Positions 17,072 through 26,829 of a DNA stretch of 64,000 nt are shown in pieces. The DNA comes from an uncultured Sphingomonadaceae bacterium. GTDB lineage: Bacteria > Pseudomonadota > Alphaproteobacteria > Sphingomonadales > Sphingomonadaceae. Both the position numbers and the translations under genes were made by a program. The notes beneath the pieces were generated by a model. The model saw only the letters and a program-made list of their open reading frames with translations, made no database searches and was not told the origin of the DNA. Every line of letters starts with the position of its first letter. The stretch's first letter is position 1. The stretch is taken from contig CANLCX010000005.1 in NCBI GenBank assembly GCA_947489315.1, positions 1 through 64,000 on the forward strand, given 5' to 3'.

Positions 17072-19483
17072 ATGATTGGAGAGTATCCAAAACATGCCTG
17101 GAAAAATAGGTTGACGAAGCCGATCAGCCGTCCAAAAAAGCTGCTTTATTCGGGGCTGGCCGGGCTTGTTATGGCGATAGCAGTCGTGACTGCCTGGTAT
17201 ATACTCAATCAACAAGAAGATAGTCATGTTGACAGAGTGACTGCCTCGACTGCTTTTGGTGTCGAGGCATTGCTCCGCAAGGATATTGAGGGACGGATCG
17301 TGTCGCTATCTGGCCTTGCAAATGATTGGCAAGGATCGGCGAAGACGGACCGTACCCAATGGGAGGTGGAGAGCAAAAATATCTATGATGCTCAGCCGGG
17401 ATATCGAACGATTGGATGGATTGACCCATCAATGCATGTCCGCTGGCTTACTCCCATACTCGGTAATGAAATCACTCGAGATTTCGATCTGAGGCTGAAC
17501 CCACCGGCCTTTCAGGCTGCAGAGCAAGCGAAAAAAAGCGGCAAGCTGGTATTTTCAACACCGCTTGAGTCGATATTGCGTGGAAAAGGCATTGGCATTT
17601 ATGTTCCGGTTTATGATCCTCGCAGCAAACAGTTTGATGGTTTGATCGGTAGCCTTTTGTTGTTCGACCCCCTTCTGAGGACTGCCCTGCCTGAAGGTTT
17701 GTTGGCGCAACATGATATCGCGATCTCTGTGAATGAACAGCGCGTCTATTCTTCGACTTCTGACCAACAGTCCACTGAGCATGAGCACGAGCAACAGCGA
17801 CACTTTACGGTCGGTAACCTGGGATGGACGGTTGCATTAACGCCCAAGCAGGAATTCTTGCAACTCGTCCATTCGCGGTTCTTAACTATCATGCTGGTCG
17901 CCGGTCTGATTTTGAGCGGATTGATGGCTCTAACCGTCTATTTTGCAATGGTCTCGCTCAATCGGGTCCATCAAGTTGGTGAAGTCGCCCATCGAATGAC
18001 CATACTTTTCAAAAACCTGCCGGGCATGGCTTATCGATGCCTGAATCAATCAAATTGGCAAATGGAGTTTGTCAGTGAAGGTTGCTTGCCGTTGTCGGGT
18101 TACTCGCGAAGTGATTTTGAGGACGGGCGTGTTTGTTGGAGAGATTTAATTGTTCCCCAGGACCGTGATCTGGTTTGGGAGCGGGTACAGGGCGCTGTAG
18201 CCGCTGGTGAAGCTTTTGAGCTTGAGTATCGGATATTGACAGCAAGAGCCGAGGAGCGCTGGATATGGGAGCGCGGTCGCGCTACTGATATGACGGACGA
18301 TGGTATCGTCTATCTTGAAGGCTTCATGGCGGATATAACCGGCCTCAAAAGCGCTGAAATTAAATCCTTGCAGGAAAAAGGGCTTTCAGATGCGATTGTT
18401 AAAAGTGCGATTGAGGCGGTTATAACCGTGAATGCTAATGGCATAATCGAGGGATTTAATCCGGCTGCACAGAATATGTTTGGCTATGATTCTGATGAAA
18501 TAATCGGTAAAAATATTGAGATACTCATTCCGGCGGAACGTCGGAAAATTTTCAGGAATAACGTAGAAAATTTTTTCAATACGGGCGAGTGGCAATCGTC
18601 AAATTCAGACGGCGTCATCTATGGATTGCGCAAAGATGGTTCCCGGTTTCCTTACGAGAAATCGATAAACGAGATTGAACATCAATCCGAACAAAAACTC
18701 GTCTTCCTGATCCGTGATATGTCGAGTCAAAAGGCGAGTGAACAAGAAGCGCGGGAACTTAGGGAAGAATTGGCGCACGCCGAACGGCTGCATACACTCG
18801 GCGAAATGGCCAGTGGTCTTGCCCATGAGCTGAATCAACCGCTCACAGCGGTATCAAATTACATGGCGGCAAGCCGTGACATGATTAATGATTCTGCATC
18901 CGATATCCCGGCTATACTTAAAGAAGCACTGAATGAGGCATCATCAGAAGCGATACGCGCCGGCAAAATTGTTCGGCGGCTTCGCGAGTTTATTTCCAAA
19001 GGAGGGGTAAATAAGCAAATTTGTTCGGTAGAAAAACTTGTTGAAGATGCTGCTACTATTGGATTGGTTGGTGCACGTGAAAAAAGTGTGGACTGGTCGA
19101 TTGATATTGATCCGCAATCAAATAATGTCATGGCTGACAGCATCCAGATTCAACAGGTCATGGTGAATTTGATGCGCAACGCCATCGAGGCAATGGAAGA
19201 TAGTCCGGTTAAGCATCTCACCATTTCGGCACTACCCATACCGAATGGCTATGCCGAGATTAAGATCGAAGATACAGGAGGCGGCATTGCTGAGGAGATA
19301 CAGGACAAGCTGTTTAGTGCATTTTCTAGTACAAAAACTGATGGAATGGGGCTTGGCCTATCCATTTGCCGGACAATCATAGAAAGTCATGGTGGAGAAA
19401 TCACTGCGGAACGCGGGTCAAATGGGGGCACGATATTTCGCTTTACCCTGCCGCAAGTTACAGAAGAAATGTGTGAAAAATAG
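17072..19483 (+). CDS. CHASE-PAS-PAS sensor histidine kinase (FixL-like C-half)
   Basis: About 803 residues from ATG 17072 (agga nine bases upstream; the frame is open to TTG 16982). Order: membrane helix (SGLAGLVMAIAVVTAWYIL), CHASE-like periplasmic sensor (about 50-270, with YRTIGWIDPSMHVRWLTP), second membrane helix (FLTIMLVAGLILSGLMALTV), PAS (about 320-430), PAS (about 450-570), HisKA with HELNQPLTAVSNYMAASRDM (phospho-His), HATPase_c with NLMRNAIEAM, DTGGGIAE, GMGLGLSICRTIIESHGG. The second PAS and kinase part resemble FixL, but where FixL carries its heme-ligand His this protein reads ERRKIFRNN, so heme sensing is doubtful. No receiver domain or response regulator is adjacent. Confidence 0.9.
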   Translation: MIGEYPKHAWKNRLTKPISRPKKLLYSGLAGLVMAIAVVTAWYILNQQEDSHVDRVTASTAFGVEALLRKDIEGRIVSLSGLANDWQGSAKTDRTQWEVESKNIYDAQPGYRTIGWIDPSMHVRWLTPILGNEITRDFDLRLNPPAFQAAEQAKKSGKLVFSTPLESILRGKGIGIYVPVYDPRSKQFDGLIGSLLLFDPLLRTALPEGLLAQHDIAISVNEQRVYSSTSDQQSTEHEHEQQRHFTVGNLGWTVALTPKQEFLQLVHSRFLTIMLVAGLILSGLMALTVYFAMVSLNRVHQVGEVAHRMTILFKNLPGMAYRCLNQSNWQMEFVSEGCLPLSGYSRSDFEDGRVCWRDLIVPQDRDLVWERVQGAVAAGEAFELEYRILTARAEERWIWERGRATDMTDDGIVYLEGFMADITGLKSAEIKSLQEKGLSDAIVKSAIEAVITVNANGIIEGFNPAAQNMFGYDSDEIIGKNIEILIPAERRKIFRNNVENFFNTGEWQSSNSDGVIYGLRKDGSRFPYEKSINEIEHQSEQKLVFLIRDMSSQKASEQEARELREELAHAERLHTLGEMASGLAHELNQPLTAVSNYMAASRDMINDSASDIPAILKEALNEASSEAIRAGKIVRRLREFISKGGVNKQICSVEKLVEDAATIGLVGAREKSVDWSIDIDPQSNNVMADSIQIQQVMVNLMRNAIEAMEDSPVKHLTISALPIPNGYAEIKIEDTGGGIAEEIQDKLFSAFSSTKTDGMGLGLSICRTIIESHGGEITAERGSNGGTIFRFTLPQVTEEMCEK

Positions 19484-19664
19484 ACCCCTCTGACCGCCGC
19501 CGGAATAATGTCGCACTCACGAAAGACTCCGCAGCGTAATCCGATTGACAAACCAACTGCGCAACTGCGGAAAACCACCTAGTGGAAACTCCGTAATTAC
19601 ACGGCATTTCATTTCCTGTCCAACGACCCATTGAAAATCATCTACGGATCACAGGACAAATTTG

Positions 19665-20420
19665 ATGAACTATCAATCGATGCCAGCAATCCAACCGGGT
19701 CAATTTCACGAAGAAAATGCCGGGATATACAGCGACGATACCAGTATCGGAACCCCAAGTCATTTAACCGGAGATCGAGAATCCATCGAGCGAGTGTTTG
19801 CAGCCGACACTCCCATTTGCGGCGAAGGCGAAGAACGAGAACTGGTCTTATATATTCTAAAAGGCATCGCCCGAGTGTCTCGGGCGACAATTGATGGCAA
19901 CCGAAAAATCGTGGCGTTTCTTTATCCCGGGGATATGTTCACAGCTTCTGTTGATGGAGAATGCCGTTACAGCATTGACGCCCAAACAGCATGTGAGATT
20001 AGACTCTATCCTTGGACTGCGGTCACCGATTGGATAGAAAATGCCCCAGACCTGGCTGAAAAATTTATCAGTGATGCGGTAAAGAACGCCCTTTCTGCAC
20101 ACGAACATCTTGTTTCAATCAGCCAACGCTGTGCGACGCAACGGCTTTGTACCTTTTTGATGGAAATATATGAACGGGAAACATGCCAAGGCGACAATCC
20201 GGTCCTGAAACTGGGCATTCAACGGGACATTGCCGACTATCTTGGCCTCACCGTTGAAACCGTTTGTCGCCAGCTGACCATGCTCAAAGAGAAAGGCATT
20301 GTCAAAAGTCGAAACCGCCGAACATTGGAGGTTTTGGATGTTCACGCGCTGATGGAGCTTTCGGGCGAACCGAGATCAATGCCACATCATACCGGGTATT
20401 ATTTCCCCCAATCAAATTGA
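19665..20420 (+). CDS. Crp/Fnr family regulator, FixK-like
   Basis: 251 residues. Cyclic-nucleotide-binding-like fold at about 45-130 (VLYILKGIARVSRATIDGNR, FLYPGDMFTAS), dimer helix, then a Crp-type HTH with LGIQRDIADYLGLTVETVCR and QLTMLKEKGIVKSRN. The recognition helix (ETVCRQL, Glu/Ser-Arg pattern) fits FNR/FixK-type binding to TTGAT-N4-ATCAA. The N-terminus lacks the Fnr iron-sulfur Cys cluster, so it is more like FixK or Dnr. Start at ATG 19665, with agga eight bases upstream; TTG 19662 is less likely. It follows the sensor kinase and its stop codon lies inside an FNR-type box serving the next operon. Confidence 0.9.
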   Translation: MNYQSMPAIQPGQFHEENAGIYSDDTSIGTPSHLTGDRESIERVFAADTPICGEGEERELVLYILKGIARVSRATIDGNRKIVAFLYPGDMFTASVDGECRYSIDAQTACEIRLYPWTAVTDWIENAPDLAEKFISDAVKNALSAHEHLVSISQRCATQRLCTFLMEIYERETCQGDNPVLKLGIQRDIADYLGLTVETVCRQLTMLKEKGIVKSRNRRTLEVLDVHALMELSGEPRSMPHHTGYYFPQSN

Positions 20421-20430
20421 GCCGCATCAA
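20417..20430. promoter_or_regulatory. FNR/FixK-type binding site (anaerobox)
   Basis: ttgagccgcatcaa matches TTGAT-N4-ATCAA at 9 of 10 defined positions. It overlaps the stop codon of the Crp/Fnr gene and lies about 55 bases upstream of the TolC-family gene, a plausible activator position. The adjacent regulator has a matching recognition helix. Confidence 0.5.
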
Positions 20431-20484
20431 TTTTTATCGCCACAGCGGTCACTATAAAAATTCCACTGATAACCAGCGTAGAAA

Positions 20485-21906
20485 ATGAAAGGGCGGCTAA
20501 AAATGCCCGTCGTAGCCAAAAGATCCCAATTACGGTCAATTGGTGTCAGCAGACACTTTCGGGCCTTGTGGGTTGTCCTTTTGTGCTGTTTCTTCTCGAC
20601 AGTAACTCTCTCCATTTCAGCATCCGCCCAAACATTGGAAGACAGTCTTGCGCGGGTCCACGAAACCAACCCTGAGTTAATGGCCGCGCGTGAATCGGTA
20701 AAAGAAGCGCAAGAGTCTGTTGCTATCGCTCGTGGAGAGGGTTTGCTGCATGCTGAAGCTAACGGCACGGCAGGTATCATCAATACCGATATCGGGGGAG
20801 TAGACACAGACGATACAAGTGAAGCCTATTCCGTAGGGGTTCGCGTCAGCAAAGCATTATATACCGGCGGCCGCATCAATGCTGCGATCAGCGCAGCCAA
20901 TTCTGTCACTGACGCGACAATCGCCCAAATGCAGGCAAAGGAGCAGGTGATATTTCTGGAGGCCGTTACAGCCTATATGAATGTCATCCGTGATCAGCCA
21001 ATATTGGAACTTAAAAGTCGAAATCTATCGATACTGAAGAAGCGCTTATCCCAGATACAGGATAGTCAAAAAGTTGGTCGTGCAACCTTAACCGACATCA
21101 AACAAGCCGAAGCACTCGTTGCCAGCGCTGAGGCTGAAAAAATACAAGCTCAGGGCAATCTTACCGCCTCTCGCTCTGAATTTGAACGTGTTATTGGAAC
21201 GGTTCCCAAAACTCTAATCACGCCAACTGAAGTCAATGGATTGCCAACCAGCGAGCATGAAGCAATTGGATGGGCGGAAAATCGATCCCCTATGATCATA
21301 GCGGCACAACATGCTGCCAGGGCAGCGGATTCCAATGTGAAACGCGAACGGGGTGGAAAACTTCCTGAAATAGGCTTGGAGGGTTTTGCGCTATATGGCC
21401 GATCGACAGTTTTTAACTCCGGTATCGCAAACTTGCTGACAACCGATGACGATTTTCGCGGCGTTGGTGCGGTCGTTCGTGTTCGCATACCTCTGTTTCA
21501 AGGAGGGCAAATCTCGGCAAAAACACGTCAAGCCGAAGCACGAGCCTCTCAACAGACGTTACAAATCATATCGGCTCGTCGCTCCGTTCGCGATGGTGTA
21601 ATCCGGGCTTGGCAAGCGCTTGAGACCGCCGGGTCGGTCATTCGGGCCCGCGACGCCCAAATCACCGCGGCACAATTGGCGCTTGAAGGCATTATGCTGG
21701 AAAACAATGTGGGTCGGCGCACAGATCTTGATGTGCTGGATGCCGAGCAAAATCTCTTCAATGCACAAACAATGAAAATCAAGGCTGAGCGGGACCAGTT
21801 GGTTGCGAGCTATGCAGTTCTGGCTGCTGTCGGTCGCCTTACAGCAAAAGATCTGGAAGTTCAGAGTGCCGATATTTCTCGACCCTCTGCGGCAGTGGTT
21901 CCCTGA
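20485..21906 (+). CDS. TolC family outer-membrane channel
   Basis: 473 residues. Signal peptide (LWVVLLCCFFSTVTLSISAS, cleavage near SAQ) then two OEP repeats: TLEDSLARVHETNPELMAAR, YSVGVRVSKALYTGGRINAA, VTAYMNVIRDQPILELKSRN, and in the second half VVRVRIPLFQGGQISAKTRQ and NVGRRTDLDVLDAEQNLFNA. The YxGGR and PLFxGG landmarks are typical TolC-type. No lipobox. ATG 20485 and ATG 20503 are both possible starts. First gene of an exporter operon with the adaptor 32 bases downstream. Confidence 0.92.
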   Translation: MKGRLKMPVVAKRSQLRSIGVSRHFRALWVVLLCCFFSTVTLSISASAQTLEDSLARVHETNPELMAARESVKEAQESVAIARGEGLLHAEANGTAGIINTDIGGVDTDDTSEAYSVGVRVSKALYTGGRINAAISAANSVTDATIAQMQAKEQVIFLEAVTAYMNVIRDQPILELKSRNLSILKKRLSQIQDSQKVGRATLTDIKQAEALVASAEAEKIQAQGNLTASRSEFERVIGTVPKTLITPTEVNGLPTSEHEAIGWAENRSPMIIAAQHAARAADSNVKRERGGKLPEIGLEGFALYGRSTVFNSGIANLLTTDDDFRGVGAVVRVRIPLFQGGQISAKTRQAEARASQQTLQIISARRSVRDGVIRAWQALETAGSVIRARDAQITAAQLALEGIMLENNVGRRTDLDVLDAEQNLFNAQTMKIKAERDQLVASYAVLAAVGRLTAKDLEVQSADISRPSAAVVP

Positions 21907-21938
21907 ACATAATATCGGCCTGAAAGCGGGAAAATATC

Positions 21939-22928
21939 ATGCACAAATATGCGAAAATAATTCTTGTTGTCATTGTCTTAAGTGCGGTGGCCGCGGGTGT
22001 ATATTTTTGGTTTAACCGCGCGCCGGAACTTCCCGAAGGTATCGCTTTTGGAAACGGGCGCCTGGAAGCCGACGAAATCCAGATCGCTACGAAATATCCG
22101 GGGCGAGTGAAGGAAATTTTGGCCCGAGAAGGCGATATGGTCACAAAAGGGCAAGTAATTGCTCGAATGGATACTGCCGAACTGGACGCCCAGATATTGG
22201 AAGCCAATGCACAAATCCGAAGAATGCAACAGCTTTCAACACAAGCAGCAGCAGGCGTCACCCAAGTCCAAGCCGAGCTGGCGTTGTCACAAAAGGAATT
22301 CGATCGAGACTCGTTTCTATATTCTAAAGGTCACGCCCCATTGGAGATGGTCGATAAGCGAAGAGCAAAGCGGGATGCATTGGCAGCGACCGTCGAACAG
22401 AATCGCGCAGTGGTCGGATCCGCACAGAGTTCCATCATCGCTGCAAGGGCCGCACGGACACGCTTGGATACACTTGTGCGTGATGACGAACTTGCATCAA
22501 CGGCATCGGGCCGCATTTTATATCGCCTTGTCGAAGAAGGCGAAGTGCTTGGTTCCGGCGGGCGCGTTGTGACTGTGCTGGATATATCCAGCACGTATAT
22601 GACCATCTTCCTGCCCGCGGCGGATGCTGGCACGCTCAAAATTGGCGATGATGCTCGTATCATACTTGATGCATTGCCCGATTATGTGATTCCCTCGAAA
22701 ATAAGCTTCGTATCTCCTCAAGCTCAATTTACACCTAAACAGGTTGAAACGGCGGATGAGCGGGAAAAGCTTATGTTCCGTGTAAAATTAACACTGCCAA
22801 AGACCCTACTCAAAAGCTATGTAAATCAGGTAAAAACGGGGTTGCGCGGCACAGGCTATGTTCGCAGCGATCCATCAGTCGAATGGCCTCAAAAACTGGC
22901 AGTCAAGCTCCCGGACAGAGCGCCATAG
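21939..22928 (+). CDS. HlyD-family adaptor (YhiI-like)
   Basis: 329-residue periplasmic membrane-fusion protein: a single N-terminal membrane anchor (IILVVIVLSAVAAGVYFWF), lipoyl half-motif IATKYPGRVKEILAREGDMV followed by TKGQVIARMDTAELDAQI, a helical hairpin (about 75-165), second half GRILYRLVEEGEVLGSGGRV, and the barrel domain with YMTIFLPAADAGTLKIGDDA. Sequence and gene order (adaptor, double-ATPase fusion, ABC-2 permease) match the YhiI-RbbA/YhiH-YhhJ arrangement. Stops 3 bases before the ATPase gene. Confidence 0.92.
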   Translation: MHKYAKIILVVIVLSAVAAGVYFWFNRAPELPEGIAFGNGRLEADEIQIATKYPGRVKEILAREGDMVTKGQVIARMDTAELDAQILEANAQIRRMQQLSTQAAAGVTQVQAELALSQKEFDRDSFLYSKGHAPLEMVDKRRAKRDALAATVEQNRAVVGSAQSSIIAARAARTRLDTLVRDDELASTASGRILYRLVEEGEVLGSGGRVVTVLDISSTYMTIFLPAADAGTLKIGDDARIILDALPDYVIPSKISFVSPQAQFTPKQVETADEREKLMFRVKLTLPKTLLKSYVNQVKTGLRGTGYVRSDPSVEWPQKLAVKLPDRAP

Positions 22929-22931
22929 CTG

Positions 22932-25709
22932 ATGGCTTCTCATCCTGAAAAAGAGACAACTACTAACATATTGCAGGGTTTGGAACCGGCAGTGGAAATT
23001 GCATCGCTGTTCCATCAATATGGTAAGATTGAAGCGCTGGCCGACATTTCAATACGTTTGCCTAAAGGCAAAATCGTTGGGATCATTGGCCCCGATGGCG
23101 TAGGCAAATCAACGCTTTTTGCGCTGATTGCCGGAGCAAAGAAAATCCAAACCGGAGTAATATTTGTTCTGGGACAGGATATGGCCGATGCCGGGCAACG
23201 CCGGGAAGTTTTGCCCAAAATAGCATTCATGCCTCAAGGGTTAGGCAAAAATCTGTATTCGGAATTGTCCGTCTTCGAAAATCTGGATTTTTTTGGACGG
23301 CTGTTCGGTCAAGCAAAGGCAGAGCGTCGTGCGCGGATTGATTTGTTGGTCAACAGCACCGGGCTCGCACCATTTGTCGACCGCCCTGCTGGCAAACTGT
23401 CTGGCGGGATGAAACAAAAATTGGGCCTATGTTGCGCGCTCATCCATGATCCCGATCTTTTGATCCTTGATGAACCCACTACTGGTGTCGATCCGCTGTC
23501 ACGTCGTCAGTTTTGGGCGTTGATTGATCGGTTGAGAAAATCACGACCCGAAATGAGTGTACTGGTTTCAACAGCATATATGGATGAAGCCGAAGCCTTC
23601 GATCATTTAATCGCGATCGTGGATGGTAGCATATTGGCGCAAGGGTCCAGCGATGAAATAAAAGCGTCCACTCATAGCGAAACTCTAGAACAAGCTTATA
23701 CCGCATTGCTGCCCGATAGCACAGAGGAACAACAGCCGGACGTAAGAGTACCGCCGTTTGACCACAAGCAGCGCGAAATTGTGATCAAGGCGGAAGGGCT
23801 AACGAAGAAATTCGGCAACTTTACCGCCGTCGATAGCGTTGATTTTGAAATTCGCAGAGGTGAGATATTCGGCTTTCTGGGCCCCAATGGGTGCGGAAAA
23901 ACGACAACCATGCGGATGCTCACTGCTTTACTGGAACCAACCGAAGGCAAGTCATGGCTGCTGGGAGCACCGGCCAAGGCCGGCGCCATTGAAATGCGCA
24001 AGCGCGTTGGCTTCATGTCACAAGCATTTTCGCTCTATACCGAGCTCACGGTCCGCCAGAACCTAGTTCTGCATGGGCGTCTGTTCAATTTGTTCGAGGA
24101 TCAAATTCACCAGCGGATTCAAACGCTGGTCGATCAGTTCGGGCTTTCGGAATATCAAAATGAAAATGCAGAGAAGTTACCGCTAGGTGTAAGGCAACGA
24201 CTGTCACTGGCCGTAGCGATTATCCACGAACCTGAAATTCTTATTCTCGACGAACCGACCTCCGGCGTCGATCCGGCCGCTCGGGATGATTTCTGGCGAC
24301 AACTGATCGATCTTTCTCGAAATTCGAACGTTACAATCTTTGTATCCACACATTTTATGAATGAGGCGGAACGCTGTGACCGCCTTTCGTTCATGGACGC
24401 CGGAAAAGTGCTTGCCACAGATTCGCCGGAGGCTCTTAAATCCTTGGTAGGAGCACAAACGCTGGAAGATGCCTTCATCGCCTTTCTGAGCAAGACCCGG
24501 AGTGACGTCGAAATTGGCGATGTATCTTTTCAAAAATCAACTGATGGTGAGACGAGTGCCGCTGTCGCAAGCATCAGAAACTTCGTGAGTCTTAAACGAT
24601 TGCTCGCGGTCGCTCACAGGGAAAGCCTTGAGCTTTTAAGAGACCCCATTCGAACGACAGTTGCCTTTCTAGGGACTGCAATTCTGATGATTATCTTTGG
24701 ATATGGTATTACTTTCGATGTTGAGAATTTGCGTTATGCGGCTCTGGATCATGATCAATCGCCAGAAAGCCGGACATATTTGGAAGGGTTTTCCGGATCT
24801 CGTTACTTTACCGAGCAGCCCTCCCCTCGCAGTGCGGCCGAATTGGACGAGGATTTGAAATCGGGTGATATAGCGCTGGCGTTGGAGATTCCACCAGGAT
24901 TTGGCAAAGCGTTAATTGCAGGCACAAAACCCGAAATTAGCGCGCATGTGGATGGTGCGATGCCAGTCCGGGCGAATACAATTTTGGGATATGTGCAGGC
25001 CGAGCATATCAGCTATTTACAGGATATGGCCAGACGTCTGCACGGCGAATCGCCCTCCTTAATGGCTGCTGATATCGGGGAGCGTTACCGTTACAACCAG
25101 GCGTTCAAGAGCATTTATGCCATAGCGCCAGCTATTATTGCAATTTTGCTGATTTTCATTCCAGCGATCCTTATGACAGTCGGGGTCGTGCGGGAACGCG
25201 AGCTCGGCACGATCACCAATTTTTATGTGACGCCGACCAGTAAGATCGATTTTCTCTTCGGCAAGCAGCTGCCTTATATCGGCATCTCGATGATTAATTT
25301 TGTGATCCTCGTCTTGTTGGCCATTTTTCTATTCAAGGTACCGCTCAAAGGCGATTTCTTTGGGCTAACTCTATGCGCGTTGACCTATGTCACCGCCACT
25401 ACTGGGATAGGCCTATTTGTTTCCACGCTAACCCGTTCACAATTGGCTGCGATAATCGGCACCGCGGTGTTGACCATGACACCGACCCTGCATTTTTCGG
25501 GACTGATTTCACCTGTATCTTCACTGGAGGGGACCAGTCGCATGATCGGCGACATTTGGCCTACGACCTATTTCCTGAAATCCAGCGTCGGAGCCTTCAC
25601 CAAAGGACTTGGCTTTGCAGAGTTAATGCCATTTCTGGGCGCGATCGCGGTTTTTCTGCCGGTCGTGATGCTACCCACATATTTGCTGATGCAAAAGCAG
25701 GACCGTTAG
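22932..25709 (+). CDS. Fused ABC-ABC-permease exporter subunit, RbbA/YhiH type
   Basis: 925 residues. First ATPase domain (about 15-245): Walker A GPDGVGKST with the Asp typical of this family, signature LSGGMKQKLGL, Walker B LLILDEPTTGVDP. Second ATPase domain (about 280-505): Walker A GPNGCGKTTT, a degenerate signature LPLGVRQRLSLA, Walker B ILILDEPTSGVDP. C-terminal ABC-2 permease part (about 555-925): one membrane helix, an extracellular domain, then five or so helices with VGVVRERELGTITNFYVTP. The E. coli relative RbbA was described as ribosome-associated; the operon here argues for drug or lipid export. Start ATG 22932, right after the adaptor stop. Confidence 0.92.
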   Translation: MASHPEKETTTNILQGLEPAVEIASLFHQYGKIEALADISIRLPKGKIVGIIGPDGVGKSTLFALIAGAKKIQTGVIFVLGQDMADAGQRREVLPKIAFMPQGLGKNLYSELSVFENLDFFGRLFGQAKAERRARIDLLVNSTGLAPFVDRPAGKLSGGMKQKLGLCCALIHDPDLLILDEPTTGVDPLSRRQFWALIDRLRKSRPEMSVLVSTAYMDEAEAFDHLIAIVDGSILAQGSSDEIKASTHSETLEQAYTALLPDSTEEQQPDVRVPPFDHKQREIVIKAEGLTKKFGNFTAVDSVDFEIRRGEIFGFLGPNGCGKTTTMRMLTALLEPTEGKSWLLGAPAKAGAIEMRKRVGFMSQAFSLYTELTVRQNLVLHGRLFNLFEDQIHQRIQTLVDQFGLSEYQNENAEKLPLGVRQRLSLAVAIIHEPEILILDEPTSGVDPAARDDFWRQLIDLSRNSNVTIFVSTHFMNEAERCDRLSFMDAGKVLATDSPEALKSLVGAQTLEDAFIAFLSKTRSDVEIGDVSFQKSTDGETSAAVASIRNFVSLKRLLAVAHRESLELLRDPIRTTVAFLGTAILMIIFGYGITFDVENLRYAALDHDQSPESRTYLEGFSGSRYFTEQPSPRSAAELDEDLKSGDIALALEIPPGFGKALIAGTKPEISAHVDGAMPVRANTILGYVQAEHISYLQDMARRLHGESPSLMAADIGERYRYNQAFKSIYAIAPAIIAILLIFIPAILMTVGVVRERELGTITNFYVTPTSKIDFLFGKQLPYIGISMINFVILVLLAIFLFKVPLKGDFFGLTLCALTYVTATTGIGLFVSTLTRSQLAAIIGTAVLTMTPTLHFSGLISPVSSLEGTSRMIGDIWPTTYFLKSSVGAFTKGLGFAELMPFLGAIAVFLPVVMLPTYLLMQKQDR

Positions 25710-25710
25710 A

Positions 25711-26829
25711 GTGCACCCCCTCAAGAATATTTTGCTGCTCGGCATCAAGGAATTACGCAGCGTAATGCATGATCGCGTGCTTGTCCTGTTCGTGATCTAT
25801 GCCTTTACCCTTGCGATTTATTCAGGGGCCACCGGAATTTCGGGAGACGTGCACAATGCCTCTGTGGGGATTGTCGATGAGGATCAATCGATATTATCAG
25901 ATCGAATCATAAACGCCTTTCAGCCGCCTGAATTTGATGATCCCGTGCAGATTTCTGCGCGCGAAATTGATCGAGCTATGGACGATGCGACCTACGGCTT
26001 TGTTCTTGTCATCCCGTCCGGGTTTGAAGCTGACATATTGGCGGGCCGAAAACCGGAAATGCAACTCAATATCGATGCGACACTGGTCATTCAGGCTCGG
26101 ACCGGTGCCAGCTATATTCAAAATATCATATCTGATGAACTCAACCGGTTCGAGACAGGATCGGACGAGGAGCAATCCTTGCCTATGCGATTAAAAACCC
26201 GATTTGCCTTTAATCCTAACGCAAATTCTGTCTGGTTTACAGGAATGACGCTATTGATTGAGATGATAACCATATTGTCGCTTGCACTTACAGGGGCGGC
26301 TCTGATCCGAGAGCGGGAACATGGTACGATCGAACATCTCCTCGTCCTGCCTGTAACACCGTTCGAAATTGCTCTCGCTAAAGTATGGGCCAACGGACTC
26401 GTCATTTGGATCGTGTCATTCCTGTCGCTGCTATTGGTCATTCGTTATATTCTGAACATACCAATCGCTGGATCAATTGGCCTGTTCATGACCGGCACCG
26501 CTCTTTATCTTTTCTTCGGATGTGCCTTAGGTGTTTTTCTTGGAACTATAGCCCGCACAATGCCTCAATTTGCGCTGATGACAATATTGATAGTCTTGCC
26601 GATGAATTTGTTGTCTGGAGCACTAACGCCAATCGAGAGTCAACCGGATTGGCTGCAAGTCGCAACGCTTGCTCTGCCCACGCGACATTTCGTCGAATTT
26701 TCTCAAGCCATCTTATTTCGTGGTGCCGGACTGGATATTGTCTGGCCCAATTTTCTGGCCGTCTTCGTGATAGGGATTGCGTTTTTGAGTTACAGCATAG
26801 CGCGATTTCGCAAGGCTATTGCGGCATAA
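25711..26829 (+). CDS. ABC-2 type permease (YhhJ-like)
   Basis: 372-residue inner-membrane permease completing the exporter. It has an N-terminal helix (VLVLFVIYAFTLAIYSGATG), a periplasmic domain (about 45-170, with ASVGIVDEDQSILSDRII), then about five helices with ALTGAALIREREHGTIEHLL and VLPVTPFEIALAKVWANGL, the ABC-2 signature region. The GTG start at 25711 sits 1 base after the stop of the fused ATPase gene, so expression is coupled. Last gene of the TolC-HlyD-ABC-permease operon. Confidence 0.9.
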   Translation: MHPLKNILLLGIKELRSVMHDRVLVLFVIYAFTLAIYSGATGISGDVHNASVGIVDEDQSILSDRIINAFQPPEFDDPVQISAREIDRAMDDATYGFVLVIPSGFEADILAGRKPEMQLNIDATLVIQARTGASYIQNIISDELNRFETGSDEEQSLPMRLKTRFAFNPNANSVWFTGMTLLIEMITILSLALTGAALIREREHGTIEHLLVLPVTPFEIALAKVWANGLVIWIVSFLSLLLVIRYILNIPIAGSIGLFMTGTALYLFFGCALGVFLGTIARTMPQFALMTILIVLPMNLLSGALTPIESQPDWLQVATLALPTRHFVEFSQAILFRGAGLDIVWPNFLAVFVIGIAFLSYSIARFRKAIAA

